From assembly GCF_000428525.1 (NCBI RefSeq), contig NZ_AUAC01000002.1:744001-808000 (forward strand): a stretch of DNA of 64,000 nt, given 5' to 3'. Shown piece by piece: positions 9,082-18,143 of the stretch (positions within the stretch are counted from its first letter, which is position 1; every line of letters starts with the position of its first letter). The translations under genes were made by a program, and so were the position numbers. A model generated the notes under the pieces. It was given only the letters and a program-made list of their open reading frames with translations. It did no database searches and was not told where the DNA came from. The stretch is from Hellea balneolensis DSM 19091 (GTDB taxonomy: Bacteria; Pseudomonadota; Alphaproteobacteria; Caulobacterales; Maricaulaceae).

Positions 9082-12000
9082 CTATCCCTCACATCCGTAG
9101 AAATAATTCCCGCATGTTTTCATGAAGTGCACGACACTACCATTGGCTGATAGGATACGGAAGGCCTCACGATCTTCTTGTTGAGATGGCAATACAGAAT
9201 ATTCAAAGTGATGTTGTTTTCCCAATCCAAGCAAGCCGGACGTTCCTACAGGCAGGATGTCTTCGGAAAATAAAGAGGCATCCGCATCAGCAAATCCATT
9301 TTCGTAGCCCATAGACGTAAAGAGATAATCCAAATACTTACGGTCCGTTTCATTATCGGCGTAGCGGGCTTGAAGTTTTTCAAAGAAAGCTGTTGGCGTT
9401 AAGCCGTGAGAATTTCCAAATTCGGGCATCGTGCCTAAACGCGTAACCTGCTTAGGCGCCTCATTAGCCGGGATGCTAAAAATTGCGACATTGGAAGTTC
9501 CGCACATATTTAAATTTGGACGAGCGATCTCAGCTGCTTTTGTCATAATCACAGGCTCAGGAGTGGCTACAGGACATTCAGCCAAGTCAAAAACCTTCGT
9601 AGCACCATCATCACACACATATGCTGTTAGCTCTGTTTTAGGCGCGACCACCTCAGCCGGTACGATTTCCACTGGTGCTGGCATCGGAACAACTGGACAA
9701 GCACTTAAATTGAAAACCTGTGTTTGGCCATCAGAACAAAGCAAGCTCTGCTTTACGTTTTTAGGAGCCGCCTCTTTTTGAACTGTGTAAACCTGCTTAG
9801 GCGTGTAAGGCTGCACATTATTTGGCGAGATCCGGCGCAATAAACCGCTTGCTGTATTCTGGTCAAATTTGAGGCGCATCTGCAGATAAGCCCCTTTTCG
9901 AGAATACTCAGCCGCCTCAAAATCATCATCCTTAAAACCTTCAATGTTATAGCCTGCCGACACCCAAATATTCTTAGCTGGGCTAACGCCTATCGAAGGA
10001 CCAAAACTATATTGTGACGTGTTTGTGCCCTTAGAGGTCATATAACTACCGCGAACACCAATATCGATTTTCTCGGTTACATCAAAACGCGCTTCGCCGC
10101 CCACGAGATGGTTCCAGCTTTTCAATTTCTTTCCAGCAAGTTCTGTGCTGACATGTTTCACGCCATAATTAGCCGTGGCTTGAAGGCGGTCCGTGATCAT
10201 CTGATTAACAGCCAAGTTATTGACGACTTTAGTTTCAGTCTCCCCGCGCGCATTTTTATCATGACTAATATCGAAGCGATCAAAGATAATTGTGTCTTCA
10301 TTACGAGGACGCCACGCACCACCGATCCGAACGTCTAATTGACTTGTATTTTGTGATTGATCATCAGGATTCGTAAAGAGCGCTCTTGCAGAACCTGCGA
10401 GAGACAATTCTTCAGAGAGCTCCCGTGCAACACCGGCGGTCGCCGTATATGTGTCGCCAATCGAAGACTTGCGGCCCTCAACTCGTGCAGAGCCGCTCAT
10501 AACGTCATCGCGATAGGCTGCACCGACATATGCAGAAGTGAAATCCTCATTCACTTCAAGCGGGGACACAGCGGCGTCGGGAGCTATTTCAATAAAGCTT
10601 CCTTTTTGGTCGATGACATTGCGGTTTCGCAAACCACCTGAAGCCGACCAGTTCTCATTGATCTGGACTTGTTGATCCAAGCCAATGGTTGCGCCTAAGC
10701 GGCGTCCGCCATCATTTGTCAAAAGATCGGAATTGGCCGAGACAGTGGTGCCCTTCCAAGGTGTCACTGCAACGCCAACAATCGTGTTATTGCTTTTTGT
10801 ATCTGCTCCATTGAGCATTTCATGGCGCACTGACAAAGTGGCTTTGTCTTTTAAGTTTTTATCTACGCCAATTGTTGTGCGCTGCGGATAAGCACTGACT
10901 TCATCTTTGCCGCCAAGAGGTTGCTCATGACTGACCTGAATGGTTGCATCAAGTTTGGGTACGCGAACGGCAGCACGGCCAATCGCAAGTAGAGACTGAC
11001 GATCCTCAGAGCCGACGATCTCATCCTTACTGGCTCTAAAGCCCCCGCTTAACGTCAATAGTTCACCTTGGTGGGTCGCTACGACCTCAGCCGTGTTGCG
11101 CGAGTTTCCTGATGTCAGGTTTTCTTCGCGGAAAGCCTGAGCCTCAACGCTGCGGTTCCCGCGGCGACCTGTGTCCTCATCTTCAAACTCATCAAACTTA
11201 TAGCTACCCTTGGCCCCATAACGGCGAACGCCTGCTGTGTTTGAATTCAATTGTCCAACACCGTAACCCGCCTCTTCTTCTCGGTAATAAGCTTCGCCGG
11301 AGAAGTTTTCAGACGTATGGATGACTTCCGCCAAAATCGCAGAGGCTGTCCCGTCATTTGAGGACCCTTTGTTTTCTGTGATCGCATATTCGGCGCGAAG
11401 CTGAGTATTATCTGTGATTTGTGCAATCACATCCACGCCAACTTGGTTTTGCTCAATGCCGCCTTGCAGACTTGAACCGTCTTCATGCACGAATGTAGAT
11501 CCGATTTGAACCTTATCGTTCAGAACTTGTGCTTGTACGCGGCCACCAAATGTAATGTTACGTTCCGCGTCTTCAGCCGTTTCGTAATCCACGACAATGA
11601 CATTGGGGTTAAACTCTGCGTCAGATACATCTACGGGTAGGCGGAAGATCAATTGACCGGTGTAATAATCAAGCGTGTAATCAAGCGTGTAATCAAGGTA
11701 ACGCACCATAACTTTGCGCTCTAAAATGACATCTGGGCGGAAACGGTCGCGAGTCTCAACAACAATCTCTTCAGATTGCGCGAGGATACGCTGACTGGAA
11801 AGTTGATAGGTTCCGCTCGTGCCATCTGCCGCAATTTCATCTTTTGCAAAGCCTTGGTTTGTCTCTGCCGCAAACCCTAAGACTTGCAGATTATCGCCAA
11901 GATATTCAGCTTTTAGGCCGGAAAGACGGCGGTTATAAGACGTCAGACGACCTTCAGTGATGTTGGTGTCATAATCGCCAAACATGGCGTAAGCCTGACG

Positions 12001-14874
12001 CTTCTCAAGCTTTACATAAACAGGGTAACGGCTAACGCCCTCAAATTCTTGGTAAGACCTGTCGCCATAAAGCGTATAATAAGCATTTGGGTCAATCTCG
12101 CCTAAGAAGTCTCCGTCAATATTTCCGGTCTCTTTATGTTTTGATGTATCGACAGACATAGTCATGAGCCAGTTGCCCTTGATCATACCTTTGGCAAAGA
12201 AGGCCAAACGGCCATCTTTGATAACATCTTTGCCCTCAGTCTCGCCAAGCGCAACGGCATTGCCGCTTATATTATCGTATCCTAATGAGCCTTCTGCCAA
12301 ACCAACAAGAATCCAGTCGCGCTTTTCAGGTTCCATATACATATAGATCGGAACTTTGCGGCCATTATCGAGCGTGGCGATGACAGTGACTTTACCTGTT
12401 CGCAGTGTGGGCTCTAACTTGACCTTAAGGACGCCATCCGCGCCAATTGAAAAGTCCTGACGCGCTGACAACGGCGCTATAAGATCCTGGGTCTGCTCAA
12501 TGAGGCGATTTTCACCTGTTTCATCGTAAAGCCTGTAAGGCGGCTCAACATCGATAGTTGTGATGCGGCCCGCATGAACGGGGCGCCCTGCTTCGTCTTC
12601 CATGCGAATAGCAACAACTGGGACGGTGCGGCCATCAGCCACCAAGGTCGATTGGTCAGGCATGGGAATGGCGCGTGCGATAGTTTTTACAAAAGAAATC
12701 TCTTCGCGCAGCGTTTTTAAAACTGTGCCATTCTTATCTCTGACGGTCGCGATAATTTCATTGCGGCCTTCAAGAAGGTCCACACCGCGCCAACGGCTGA
12801 TCATAACGCTCCGGTCAGAATTGCCATCTTTGCCAGCAAAATTCATGTCTGAGACGAGATTGCCATTTACGGTCAGTTTTACGACATGATCAGCACCGTG
12901 TTTAATACCAATGTTCGTTGACGGTTTTGACGGCGTACGATTTGTATCAGGATAAACCCAATCAATATCGCCATTTTGCTCCTCAAGCCACGTAACATCG
13001 TAATCTTTATATTCTTTAGCGTCGTTAAAGACTTCATCCTCAATGAGGGTTTCGCGCTGACCTGTCTGTTTTAGATAGAAGTTAGCCCGCCAGATACCGC
13101 CGCCTTGAACATCAATGAATTTTGAGTTCACGGCACCAGCATAGCGCGTGTTTTCTTCGCATTTCATCAACTCAAAGCCTTGCGGCAAAGTTTCTTCATC
13201 GACTTGGACGACGTGAGTACCTTTACTGACGCCCTCAAAATGGAACAGGCCGTCTGGGTCAGAAACGACATATGCGCCTGTTTCCATGTAAAGACGAACG
13301 CCTTCCACACCGACGCCTCTTTTAATTTCACGCGCCCAATCTTCATCGCCATCACAGCTTTGCTCGGAGATGCGGCCTACTATTGTCGAACGTGAACGAA
13401 TGAGGTCTTCACGCAATCTAATCCCTGCACGGGCGATATTTGAAAGTTGGTCTCCGTTTCGGTCAACGATTACAGCCTCATTTACGGCGTCACCCATAGG
13501 AGCGCCCGGACCAATTTCTAGAGCATAATCAAGGGAGAGTGTCTCACCGGGCTCAACAAGGCCCATTGGGAATGTCAAAAGCGTTGCATTAGCCGAAACT
13601 TCAGGATCTGAAATTGTGTTCTGGACCACTCGAGATGTTCCCGGCACATAGCGGAACCCAACTGGCAATGTATCATAAAGCATTACTGGGGCTGCAACCT
13701 GGCCACGGTTCTCAATTGTTACAGTATAATTTACGAAATCGCCAACATCACCAAAGCTACGGTCTGCCGTTTTGTTGACAACCAAATCTGTGTCGGGGTC
13801 GAGCGGGATATCAAACCGTAGAGGGCCGGCCTCACCCAGACTAAAGTTCTCGCCATATGAGGCGTCAGTTATAACAAAACTGCCATCTGCATATTGTGTA
13901 AAACTTTCCGGCGGGAGCACTGACGAGAAACGATATCCTTCCGGTGGGTCAACCAAAATGGCATAGTTGCCAGAGTCAACGATTGGGTAGCGGAACTCAC
14001 CTGTTCCCATTTCATATGTCAGTCCGCCGCCATCTTGTACTTCACTGCCGCTGATGACTTCAGCCGGAAAGGACGAAAAACCATCCACACCGCGAACATT
14101 GGCATCAGTATTTGTTCCCAAATCTATTAGCGTGACTTTCGCGCCATCGATAAATTCACCCGAGACTGAACTAAAGACACGGTTTAGGGGATTTACGATA
14201 GCGGTATCGACAGTCACGTCGGTCGCATCAAATGTATCAATATAAGTCGCTGTAAGCTGTGTGTTCGCGCCAACACTTAACTCATTATCATTAGGCGCAG
14301 CAGTTCCAAGCGTCGAGGGAACGTAAGCCCAAAATTCGCCGGAGTTAGGATCCGACTCATATAGACGTAGGACAATAACATCCCCAATATCAGAAGTTAT
14401 TGTGATATTAAGTGTATCAATAGCGCCGGAATTAAGGTTCTGCCCCATATCTGTGACGCGCACGAACATGAGCTCACCAGCTAGGTAAGTCGTTGCAGGA
14501 ATAAGCGGGATTTCATCATTTAGTTTTACAAGGTCACCGCCTGTAGTCACAGGGTCACCTACACTCGTATATTCACCCGTCAGGTCTCCAGATGGGCTGA
14601 AATCAGACCCGTTAATATTGCGAAGAATGGGTGATGGTGCTGTGGGGGAGTTACGGAAGAACTCAATAACAGCAGGGGTTGGCGCAGGACGAACAGTAAA
14701 GACAGCACGGTTTGTTACAACCCGCTCAGATACACCATTTGTATCATAGCTGACGGAGGCGATATTGACGACTTCCGCACCGAAGTCCTGAGCCTGAGCA
14801 CCTTCGCTTCCTGCAATCCATGCAGTCGCGGCAAGAGCTATCGCGCCAAAGTTATGTTTAAATGTTGGGTTCAA
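9082..14874 (-). CDS. Giant DUF11 / beta-barrel outer-membrane protein of unknown function
   Basis: 1930 residues starting at a TTG (14874): an in-frame stop lies directly upstream, no later Met precedes the signal sequence, and AGG lies about 5 bases before. The signal peptide ends GAQAQ. Order: Ig-like N-terminal region; DUF11/TIGR01451 repeat (about 355-480, NYTVTIENRGQVAAPVMLYD); a Cna-B/SpaA-like fold (about 495-575, VVSDPDGLFHFEGVSKGTHV); further Ig-like domains; then about 800 residues of alternating strands (about 850-1675) consistent with a large barrel. The tail has three Cys modules: C-x-DG-x-T-x-VF-x-L-x2-CPV at about 1713 and 1751, and a shorter MCGT at about 1787. A conserved-looking end contains VHFMKTCGNYFY. 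Third gene of a leftward set with two small DUF11-like proteins. Possibly a surface anchor or exporter for them. Confidence 0.8.
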   Translation of the reverse strand: MNPTFKHNFGAIALAATAWIAGSEGAQAQDFGAEVVNIASVSYDTNGVSERVVTNRAVFTVRPAPTPAVIEFFRNSPTAPSPILRNINGSDFSPSGDLTGEYTSVGDPVTTGGDLVKLNDEIPLIPATTYLAGELMFVRVTDMGQNLNSGAIDTLNITITSDIGDVIVLRLYESDPNSGEFWAYVPSTLGTAAPNDNELSVGANTQLTATYIDTFDATDVTVDTAIVNPLNRVFSSVSGEFIDGAKVTLIDLGTNTDANVRGVDGFSSFPAEVISGSEVQDGGGLTYEMGTGEFRYPIVDSGNYAILVDPPEGYRFSSVLPPESFTQYADGSFVITDASYGENFSLGEAGPLRFDIPLDPDTDLVVNKTADRSFGDVGDFVNYTVTIENRGQVAAPVMLYDTLPVGFRYVPGTSRVVQNTISDPEVSANATLLTFPMGLVEPGETLSLDYALEIGPGAPMGDAVNEAVIVDRNGDQLSNIARAGIRLREDLIRSRSTIVGRISEQSCDGDEDWAREIKRGVGVEGVRLYMETGAYVVSDPDGLFHFEGVSKGTHVVQVDEETLPQGFELMKCEENTRYAGAVNSKFIDVQGGGIWRANFYLKQTGQRETLIEDEVFNDAKEYKDYDVTWLEEQNGDIDWVYPDTNRTPSKPSTNIGIKHGADHVVKLTVNGNLVSDMNFAGKDGNSDRSVMISRWRGVDLLEGRNEIIATVRDKNGTVLKTLREEISFVKTIARAIPMPDQSTLVADGRTVPVVAIRMEDEAGRPVHAGRITTIDVEPPYRLYDETGENRLIEQTQDLIAPLSARQDFSIGADGVLKVKLEPTLRTGKVTVIATLDNGRKVPIYMYMEPEKRDWILVGLAEGSLGYDNISGNAVALGETEGKDVIKDGRLAFFAKGMIKGNWLMTMSVDTSKHKETGNIDGDFLGEIDPNAYYTLYGDRSYQEFEGVSRYPVYVKLEKRQAYAMFGDYDTNITEGRLTSYNRRLSGLKAEYLGDNLQVLGFAAETNQGFAKDEIAADGTSGTYQLSSQRILAQSEEIVVETRDRFRPDVILERKVMVRYLDYTLDYTLDYYTGQLIFRLPVDVSDAEFNPNVIVVDYETAEDAERNITFGGRVQAQVLNDKVQIGSTFVHEDGSSLQGGIEQNQVGVDVIAQITDNTQLRAEYAITENKGSSNDGTASAILAEVIHTSENFSGEAYYREEEAGYGVGQLNSNTAGVRRYGAKGSYKFDEFEDEDTGRRGNRSVEAQAFREENLTSGNSRNTAEVVATHQGELLTLSGGFRASKDEIVGSEDRQSLLAIGRAAVRVPKLDATIQVSHEQPLGGKDEVSAYPQRTTIGVDKNLKDKATLSVRHEMLNGADTKSNNTIVGVAVTPWKGTTVSANSDLLTNDGGRRLGATIGLDQQVQINENWSASGGLRNRNVIDQKGSFIEIAPDAAVSPLEVNEDFTSAYVGAAYRDDVMSGSARVEGRKSSIGDTYTATAGVARELSEELSLAGSARALFTNPDDQSQNTSQLDVRIGGAWRPRNEDTIIFDRFDISHDKNARGETETKVVNNLAVNQMITDRLQATANYGVKHVSTELAGKKLKSWNHLVGGEARFDVTEKIDIGVRGSYMTSKGTNTSQYSFGPSIGVSPAKNIWVSAGYNIEGFKDDDFEAAEYSRKGAYLQMRLKFDQNTASGLLRRISPNNVQPYTPKQVYTVQKEAAPKNVKQSLLCSDGQTQVFNLSACPVVPMPAPVEIVPAEVVAPKTELTAYVCDDGATKVFDLAECPVATPEPVIMTKAAEIARPNLNMCGTSNVAIFSIPANEAPKQVTRLGTMPEFGNSHGLTPTAFFEKLQARYADNETDRKYLDYLFTSMGYENGFADADASLFSEDILPVGTSGLLGLGKQHHFEYSVLPSQQEDREAFRILSANGSVVHFMKTCGNYFYGCEG
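11675..11698. repeat. 12-bp tandem duplication inside the giant outer-membrane gene
   Basis: The 12-base unit aatcaagcgtgt is repeated directly in frame and gives the peptide LDYTLDYTLDY, adding one four-residue step in a predicted barrel strand. Confidence 0.75.
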
Positions 14875-14932
14875 TTACCTATCCACAGCCATGAAGAATG
14901 AGCCAGCTCGCAAAAGCTGCTTTTCTTAGCGA

Positions 14933-14960
14933 GGTCTGCCGCCCTAAAAGGCGGCAGACC
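14933..14960 (-). promoter_or_regulatory. Strong intergenic hairpin between the two DUF11 genes
   Basis: Perfect 11-bp stem GGTCTGCCGCC / GGCGGCAGACC with loop CTAAAA. It lies 21 bases after the stop of the 379-residue protein gene and 58 bases before the giant gene. No U-run follows on the minus strand, so it looks more like an attenuator or RNA-stabilising hairpin than a full terminator. Confidence 0.7.
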
Positions 14961-14981
14961 AAATGTGTGTTGATTTATGCG

Positions 14982-16118
14982 TTATTTAACAAACGCACGA
15001 ATTGTCACAGTACCTGTTGTCGAAACAGCAGGTGCCACGGGTGCCGGAAGCGACGCGCCGGTCAGATTGATAACACAAGCACCGCCTGTACAATCTGTGT
15101 TCGCCGCCGGAAGAGCCGGAGATGAGAAAGATCCACCTGTGAAGTCACCGCCAAAGACAGCGCCTGCAAAATCCAGCTCGTCAGCCAATACGTCATTAAT
15201 GACGATATCAGTTGCACCTGCAGACCCTGTGTTTTCAACAGTAATCACATACTCGACACATGCTCCAGGGATACTATATCCGCCTGAAGCTGATCCTGGA
15301 ATGACTGAACAACCTGTTCCGTCTTCAGAATGAACTGTTACAGCTTTGGACGCGTTTACGTCCGCTGCAGCAACAATGTAAGTCCCTGTTGCAGAGTGGT
15401 CACCTGCATTTGCGCCTTCATTGGCTGTTCCTGAACCGTCTGCGAGGACATTTTCAGCCGCGCCTGTCAGTGTATTACCATCGCCGTCACCTGTGACAGG
15501 GTCACCTGCATTTGGTGATGTAGATGGCTCTAATGTGTCAGCAACGAGCGTAAGATCGGCAGTTGTGCCATCTGTTGAACCAACAGGAATATCCTGCGTG
15601 ACAACGACCCAAAGGACTTCATCAGGTCCAAGCTCTGGCGGATTGGCCGGATCATAAGTGATCGGCGCGCCATCTCCTGCGCCCGGCTCATAAACCCCGT
15701 CACCATCGTCTATATAATAGACAAGAACAGGTGTTGCGCCTGCCGGATCATCGGTATCAAAGTCGTCTCCGCCTTCTTCAACTACGCTCAAAGCATAAGC
15801 TTGCGTATCGTTACCATCGTTTGTGACAGAGAAGACGAGTTCTTCGTCTGTAGAACCCGGTGCTGTTGTATTGTCACCATTTGAAGCAACTGTAAGGTCG
15901 ATTAAACGGTCAACTGTAAATTCAGTTGGTCCATTCGGATCAGCTGGATCGCTTGTGTCGATGACAGGCTGCGTTACGCCGCCCACATCATATGTTAGAG
16001 TAAATGTGTTTTGCACATTTGTTCCGGCTGGCGTTAATTGTGCGTGTGCACTACCTGCCGTGAAGACTGTAAGAGCGGTTGCTCCCAGCAGCCCTTTCAA
16101 GATTGTTGTTTTAGTCAT
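14982..16118 (-). CDS. Secreted DUF11-domain surface protein
   Basis: 379 residues from the ATG at 16118, preceded by AGGAAG; a GTG at 16130 would sit on that ribosome site. The signal peptide ends AHAQ. The mature protein is very acidic and rich in Gly, Asp, Thr and Val, with almost no Lys or Arg. It has Ig-like strands, Asp-rich loops (DDGDGVYEPGAGDG) that could bind calcium, and a C-terminal DUF11 repeat (about 265-345, VEYVITVENTGSAGATDIVI) with four Cys. There is no anchor or sorting signal. The N-terminus (NTFTLTYDVGGV, then EFTVDR) resembles that of the giant barrel protein. Possibly an abundant S-layer, adhesin or pilus-associated protein; function unknown. Confidence 0.8.
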   Translation of the reverse strand: MTKTTILKGLLGATALTVFTAGSAHAQLTPAGTNVQNTFTLTYDVGGVTQPVIDTSDPADPNGPTEFTVDRLIDLTVASNGDNTTAPGSTDEELVFSVTNDGNDTQAYALSVVEEGGDDFDTDDPAGATPVLVYYIDDGDGVYEPGAGDGAPITYDPANPPELGPDEVLWVVVTQDIPVGSTDGTTADLTLVADTLEPSTSPNAGDPVTGDGDGNTLTGAAENVLADGSGTANEGANAGDHSATGTYIVAAADVNASKAVTVHSEDGTGCSVIPGSASGGYSIPGACVEYVITVENTGSAGATDIVINDVLADELDFAGAVFGGDFTGGSFSSPALPAANTDCTGGACVINLTGASLPAPVAPAVSTTGTVTIRAFVK

Positions 16119-16501
16119 TATATAACCCACTTCCTATGTTAGTTAATGGATGTCTTCTAGCATCTGTTGGTTAAATCAGTGCTTAGAGGCGTAGTTAATA
16201 AAGGCCTTAAATTTGTTGTTATTAAAACTATAAAATAATATTTTATATAACAAATACAACGACTTAAATATATATCAGCTTGTTACATTTATGTTTTATT
16301 AGCTGTTTTCGAACTTAACGTTACGGCAAAACAACTTGAAAATTCAAAAGAATTTAGGCCTTTAGCCCATAGGTTTTTCGCTGCGGTTAGATTTATTATT
16401 GGCTCAAGAAAATATTGAATATCAATACTAGACTTATAACCAAAAACAAAAAACCCGCCAATCGGCGGGTTCCAGACTCATAACTATATAGCTTAGTATT
16501 T
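16119..16501. other. AT-rich spacer and leader of the DUF11 surface gene
   Basis: 383 bases, strongly AT-rich, with no credible ORF. It holds the terminator of the upstream 158-residue gene (16452-16471) and, nearer 16119, presumably a promoter and a long 5' leader for the 379-residue protein. The minus-strand TTAACCAA at about 16168-16175 resembles a CtrA half-site but is unpaired. Confidence 0.45.
16452..16471 (-). terminator. Rho-independent terminator after the 158-aa DUF11-like gene
   Basis: Stem AACCCGCC / GGCGGGTT with loop AATC. The A-run at 16447-16453 becomes the U-run on the minus strand. Confidence 0.85.
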
Positions 16502-16978
16502 TTATTTCAAAATACCCTTGAAAGAGAGGTTTCCTGTTTCGCCTACCTCAATGGGCCCTGTCACTGTCCATCTTATATGCGTGATATCTTCGTCAGCTGC
16601 GAACCTTACATTGCCATCTGCGCCAACCTTGCGAAGAACGGAACGTTCAGCAAAGGACTGACCGCCATCTACAGAGTACACAGTCTTTGCGCCTGCCTTA
16701 TCGGCACTACCATCCATAAATTTAATTTCGCTCGGTACAGGCATTGTCAGAACAAGATCTGAAGCGGGGGCTGCATCATCATTTGTGAAGTTAAGCGTGT
16801 AGACAATTCGCTCACCGGGGACGACCATTTCAGCAGGACCTCGCGTTATATTTTCTGTTCCGTCAGGCATTTGTACCACGACTTCTTTTTCGACAATTTG
16901 CTTAGCAGTAAGAGCCGAAGCTGAGGCAGAAGCCAAAAGTGACGTTGCAGCGATTATTGCAAGTGTAAGATGACGCAT
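16502..16978 (-). CDS. Small secreted DUF11-like protein
   Basis: 158 residues. Signal peptide MRHLTLAIIAATSLLASASASA, then one DUF11/TIGR01451-like Ig domain (VVPGERIVYTLNFTNDDAAP, later EVGETGNLSFKGILK). GGAGA lies upstream of the ATG. This is the first gene of the leftward surface set and has its own terminator, so it is expressed separately from the two downstream genes. It diverges from cpaB across 231 bases. There are no Cys and no anchor, so it is probably periplasmic or exported. Function unknown; neighbours suggest a surface or pilus accessory role. Confidence 0.75.
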   Translation of the reverse strand: MRHLTLAIIAATSLLASASASALTAKQIVEKEVVVQMPDGTENITRGPAEMVVPGERIVYTLNFTNDDAAPASDLVLTMPVPSEIKFMDGSADKAGAKTVYSVDGGQSFAERSVLRKVGADGNVRFAADEDITHIRWTVTGPIEVGETGNLSFKGILK

Positions 16979-17095
16979 AAGATTCTCCGTCGGAGTTAGT
17001 TGAACTTGCTAACATCATACATGTCTATGCTTAATAGAAATCTAAGAGAGCTGTATTTTTTTAAAGCAATTTAGTTAATGCTCATTCACCTATTA

Positions 17096-17110
17096 TTAAG
17101 CCTTCATTTA
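17096..17110. promoter_or_regulatory. Weak CtrA-like site in the pilus/DUF11 divergent region
   Basis: TTAA-N7-TTTA, an imperfect match to TTAA-N7-TTAA, about 100 bases before cpaB. Caulobacter pilus genes are CtrA-controlled, which makes it plausible, but the match is poor. A TTGACA follows at 17133-17138 with CCTAAT 18 bases on as a possible cpaB promoter. Confidence 0.25.
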
Positions 17111-17209
17111 AGCTATATCTAAACGCTGTTTCTTGACAGAAATTTTGAACCCTTACCCTAATAGCATGAATAACGTCCTCCGGGAGAAGACTTAGATGAA
17201 GGAATAGGC

Positions 17210-18142
17210 ATGCGCCTCAATACTGTTGTAACACTCGGAGCGTCCGCTGCATTTGGCGTAATGGCCGTCATCTTAGCCCGCGGCTGGATCAATGAGGCTA
17301 TTGAAAGTGAATTTCGAGACAGCCGTCCAATATCTATGACATCGGCGCCAAAAGTACAAAATACGTTCCCAGTTGTCATCGCAGCGAATGATTTGAATTT
17401 TGGCGATACCTTAACTGAGGACTCCTTGCGTGTCGTTGAATATCCGGAAGATGCTGTTCCTCAAGGTTCATATACTTCAATCAATGAAATTTTTACAGAT
17501 ATCACAAAACGCACAGTCGTTCTGAACCAGATGCGTTTGAACGAACCTCTCATGAATTATAAAATAAGCGGACCAGGCGGCAAAAGCTCTCTCTCAGCAC
17601 GAATTTCAGAGGGTTACCGCGCCGCAGCCATCCGTGTCGATGATGTAAGCGGAGTCGCAGGATTTATAGTCCCCGGCGACTTCGTTGATGTAATATTCAC
17701 TCGCGACAATCCACAAAACACTCAAAGACAAGGTGATCAACCCGACCTTATAGCTGACGTTTTGTTACAGAATATAAAAGTCTTAGGCATTGACCAAAAC
17801 TTGAATGAAAACTCAAGCACGGCAGATGTTGCTCGAACTGTTACAGTTGAAGTAAAAACTGCCGACGCACAGAGTTTACATTTGGCACTGGAAAGCGGCA
17901 CGTTATCATTGACACTTCGCTCAGCTGGGGAAACGGCTCTTGAATCCTCACTTACAGTTAAAGCGTCTCAACTTGGAAAAGTGCCTGCCAAATCAATAAA
18001 GCGGCAGCTAGGCAAACCCAAAATCGTTACCTCCAAAGCCGAGAGACCCAATGTGGCACAAGTCACAATCATTAGAGGCGAAACACGGGACGAAGTATCT
18101 GTCTTGCGAGAGGATACAAAATTAGAAATGGCTGGTGGATAA
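17210..18142 (+). CDS. cpaB: Tad pilus assembly protein CpaB (RcpC)
   Basis: 310 residues. An N-terminal membrane segment (about 7-24) is followed by the SAF domain (VVIAANDLNFGDTLTEDSLRV, about 55-120) and the RcpC/CpaB core with YRAAAIRVDDVSGVAGFIVPGDFVDV. In the Tad system this periplasmic protein works with the secretin CpaC. AGGAA lies before the ATG. It is the first gene of the cluster; its end overlaps the possible GTG of cpaC and lies one base before the cpaC ATG. Confidence 0.9.
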   Translation: MRLNTVVTLGASAAFGVMAVILARGWINEAIESEFRDSRPISMTSAPKVQNTFPVVIAANDLNFGDTLTEDSLRVVEYPEDAVPQGSYTSINEIFTDITKRTVVLNQMRLNEPLMNYKISGPGGKSSLSARISEGYRAAAIRVDDVSGVAGFIVPGDFVDVIFTRDNPQNTQRQGDQPDLIADVLLQNIKVLGIDQNLNENSSTADVARTVTVEVKTADAQSLHLALESGTLSLTLRSAGETALESSLTVKASQLGKVPAKSIKRQLGKPKIVTSKAERPNVAQVTIIRGETRDEVSVLREDTKLEMAGG

Positions 18143-18143
18143 G

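Noticed and set aside
16577-16762. Rightward frame inside the 158-residue DUF11-like gene
   Set aside because: It is the antisense shadow of a gene with a signal peptide and a good ribosome site.
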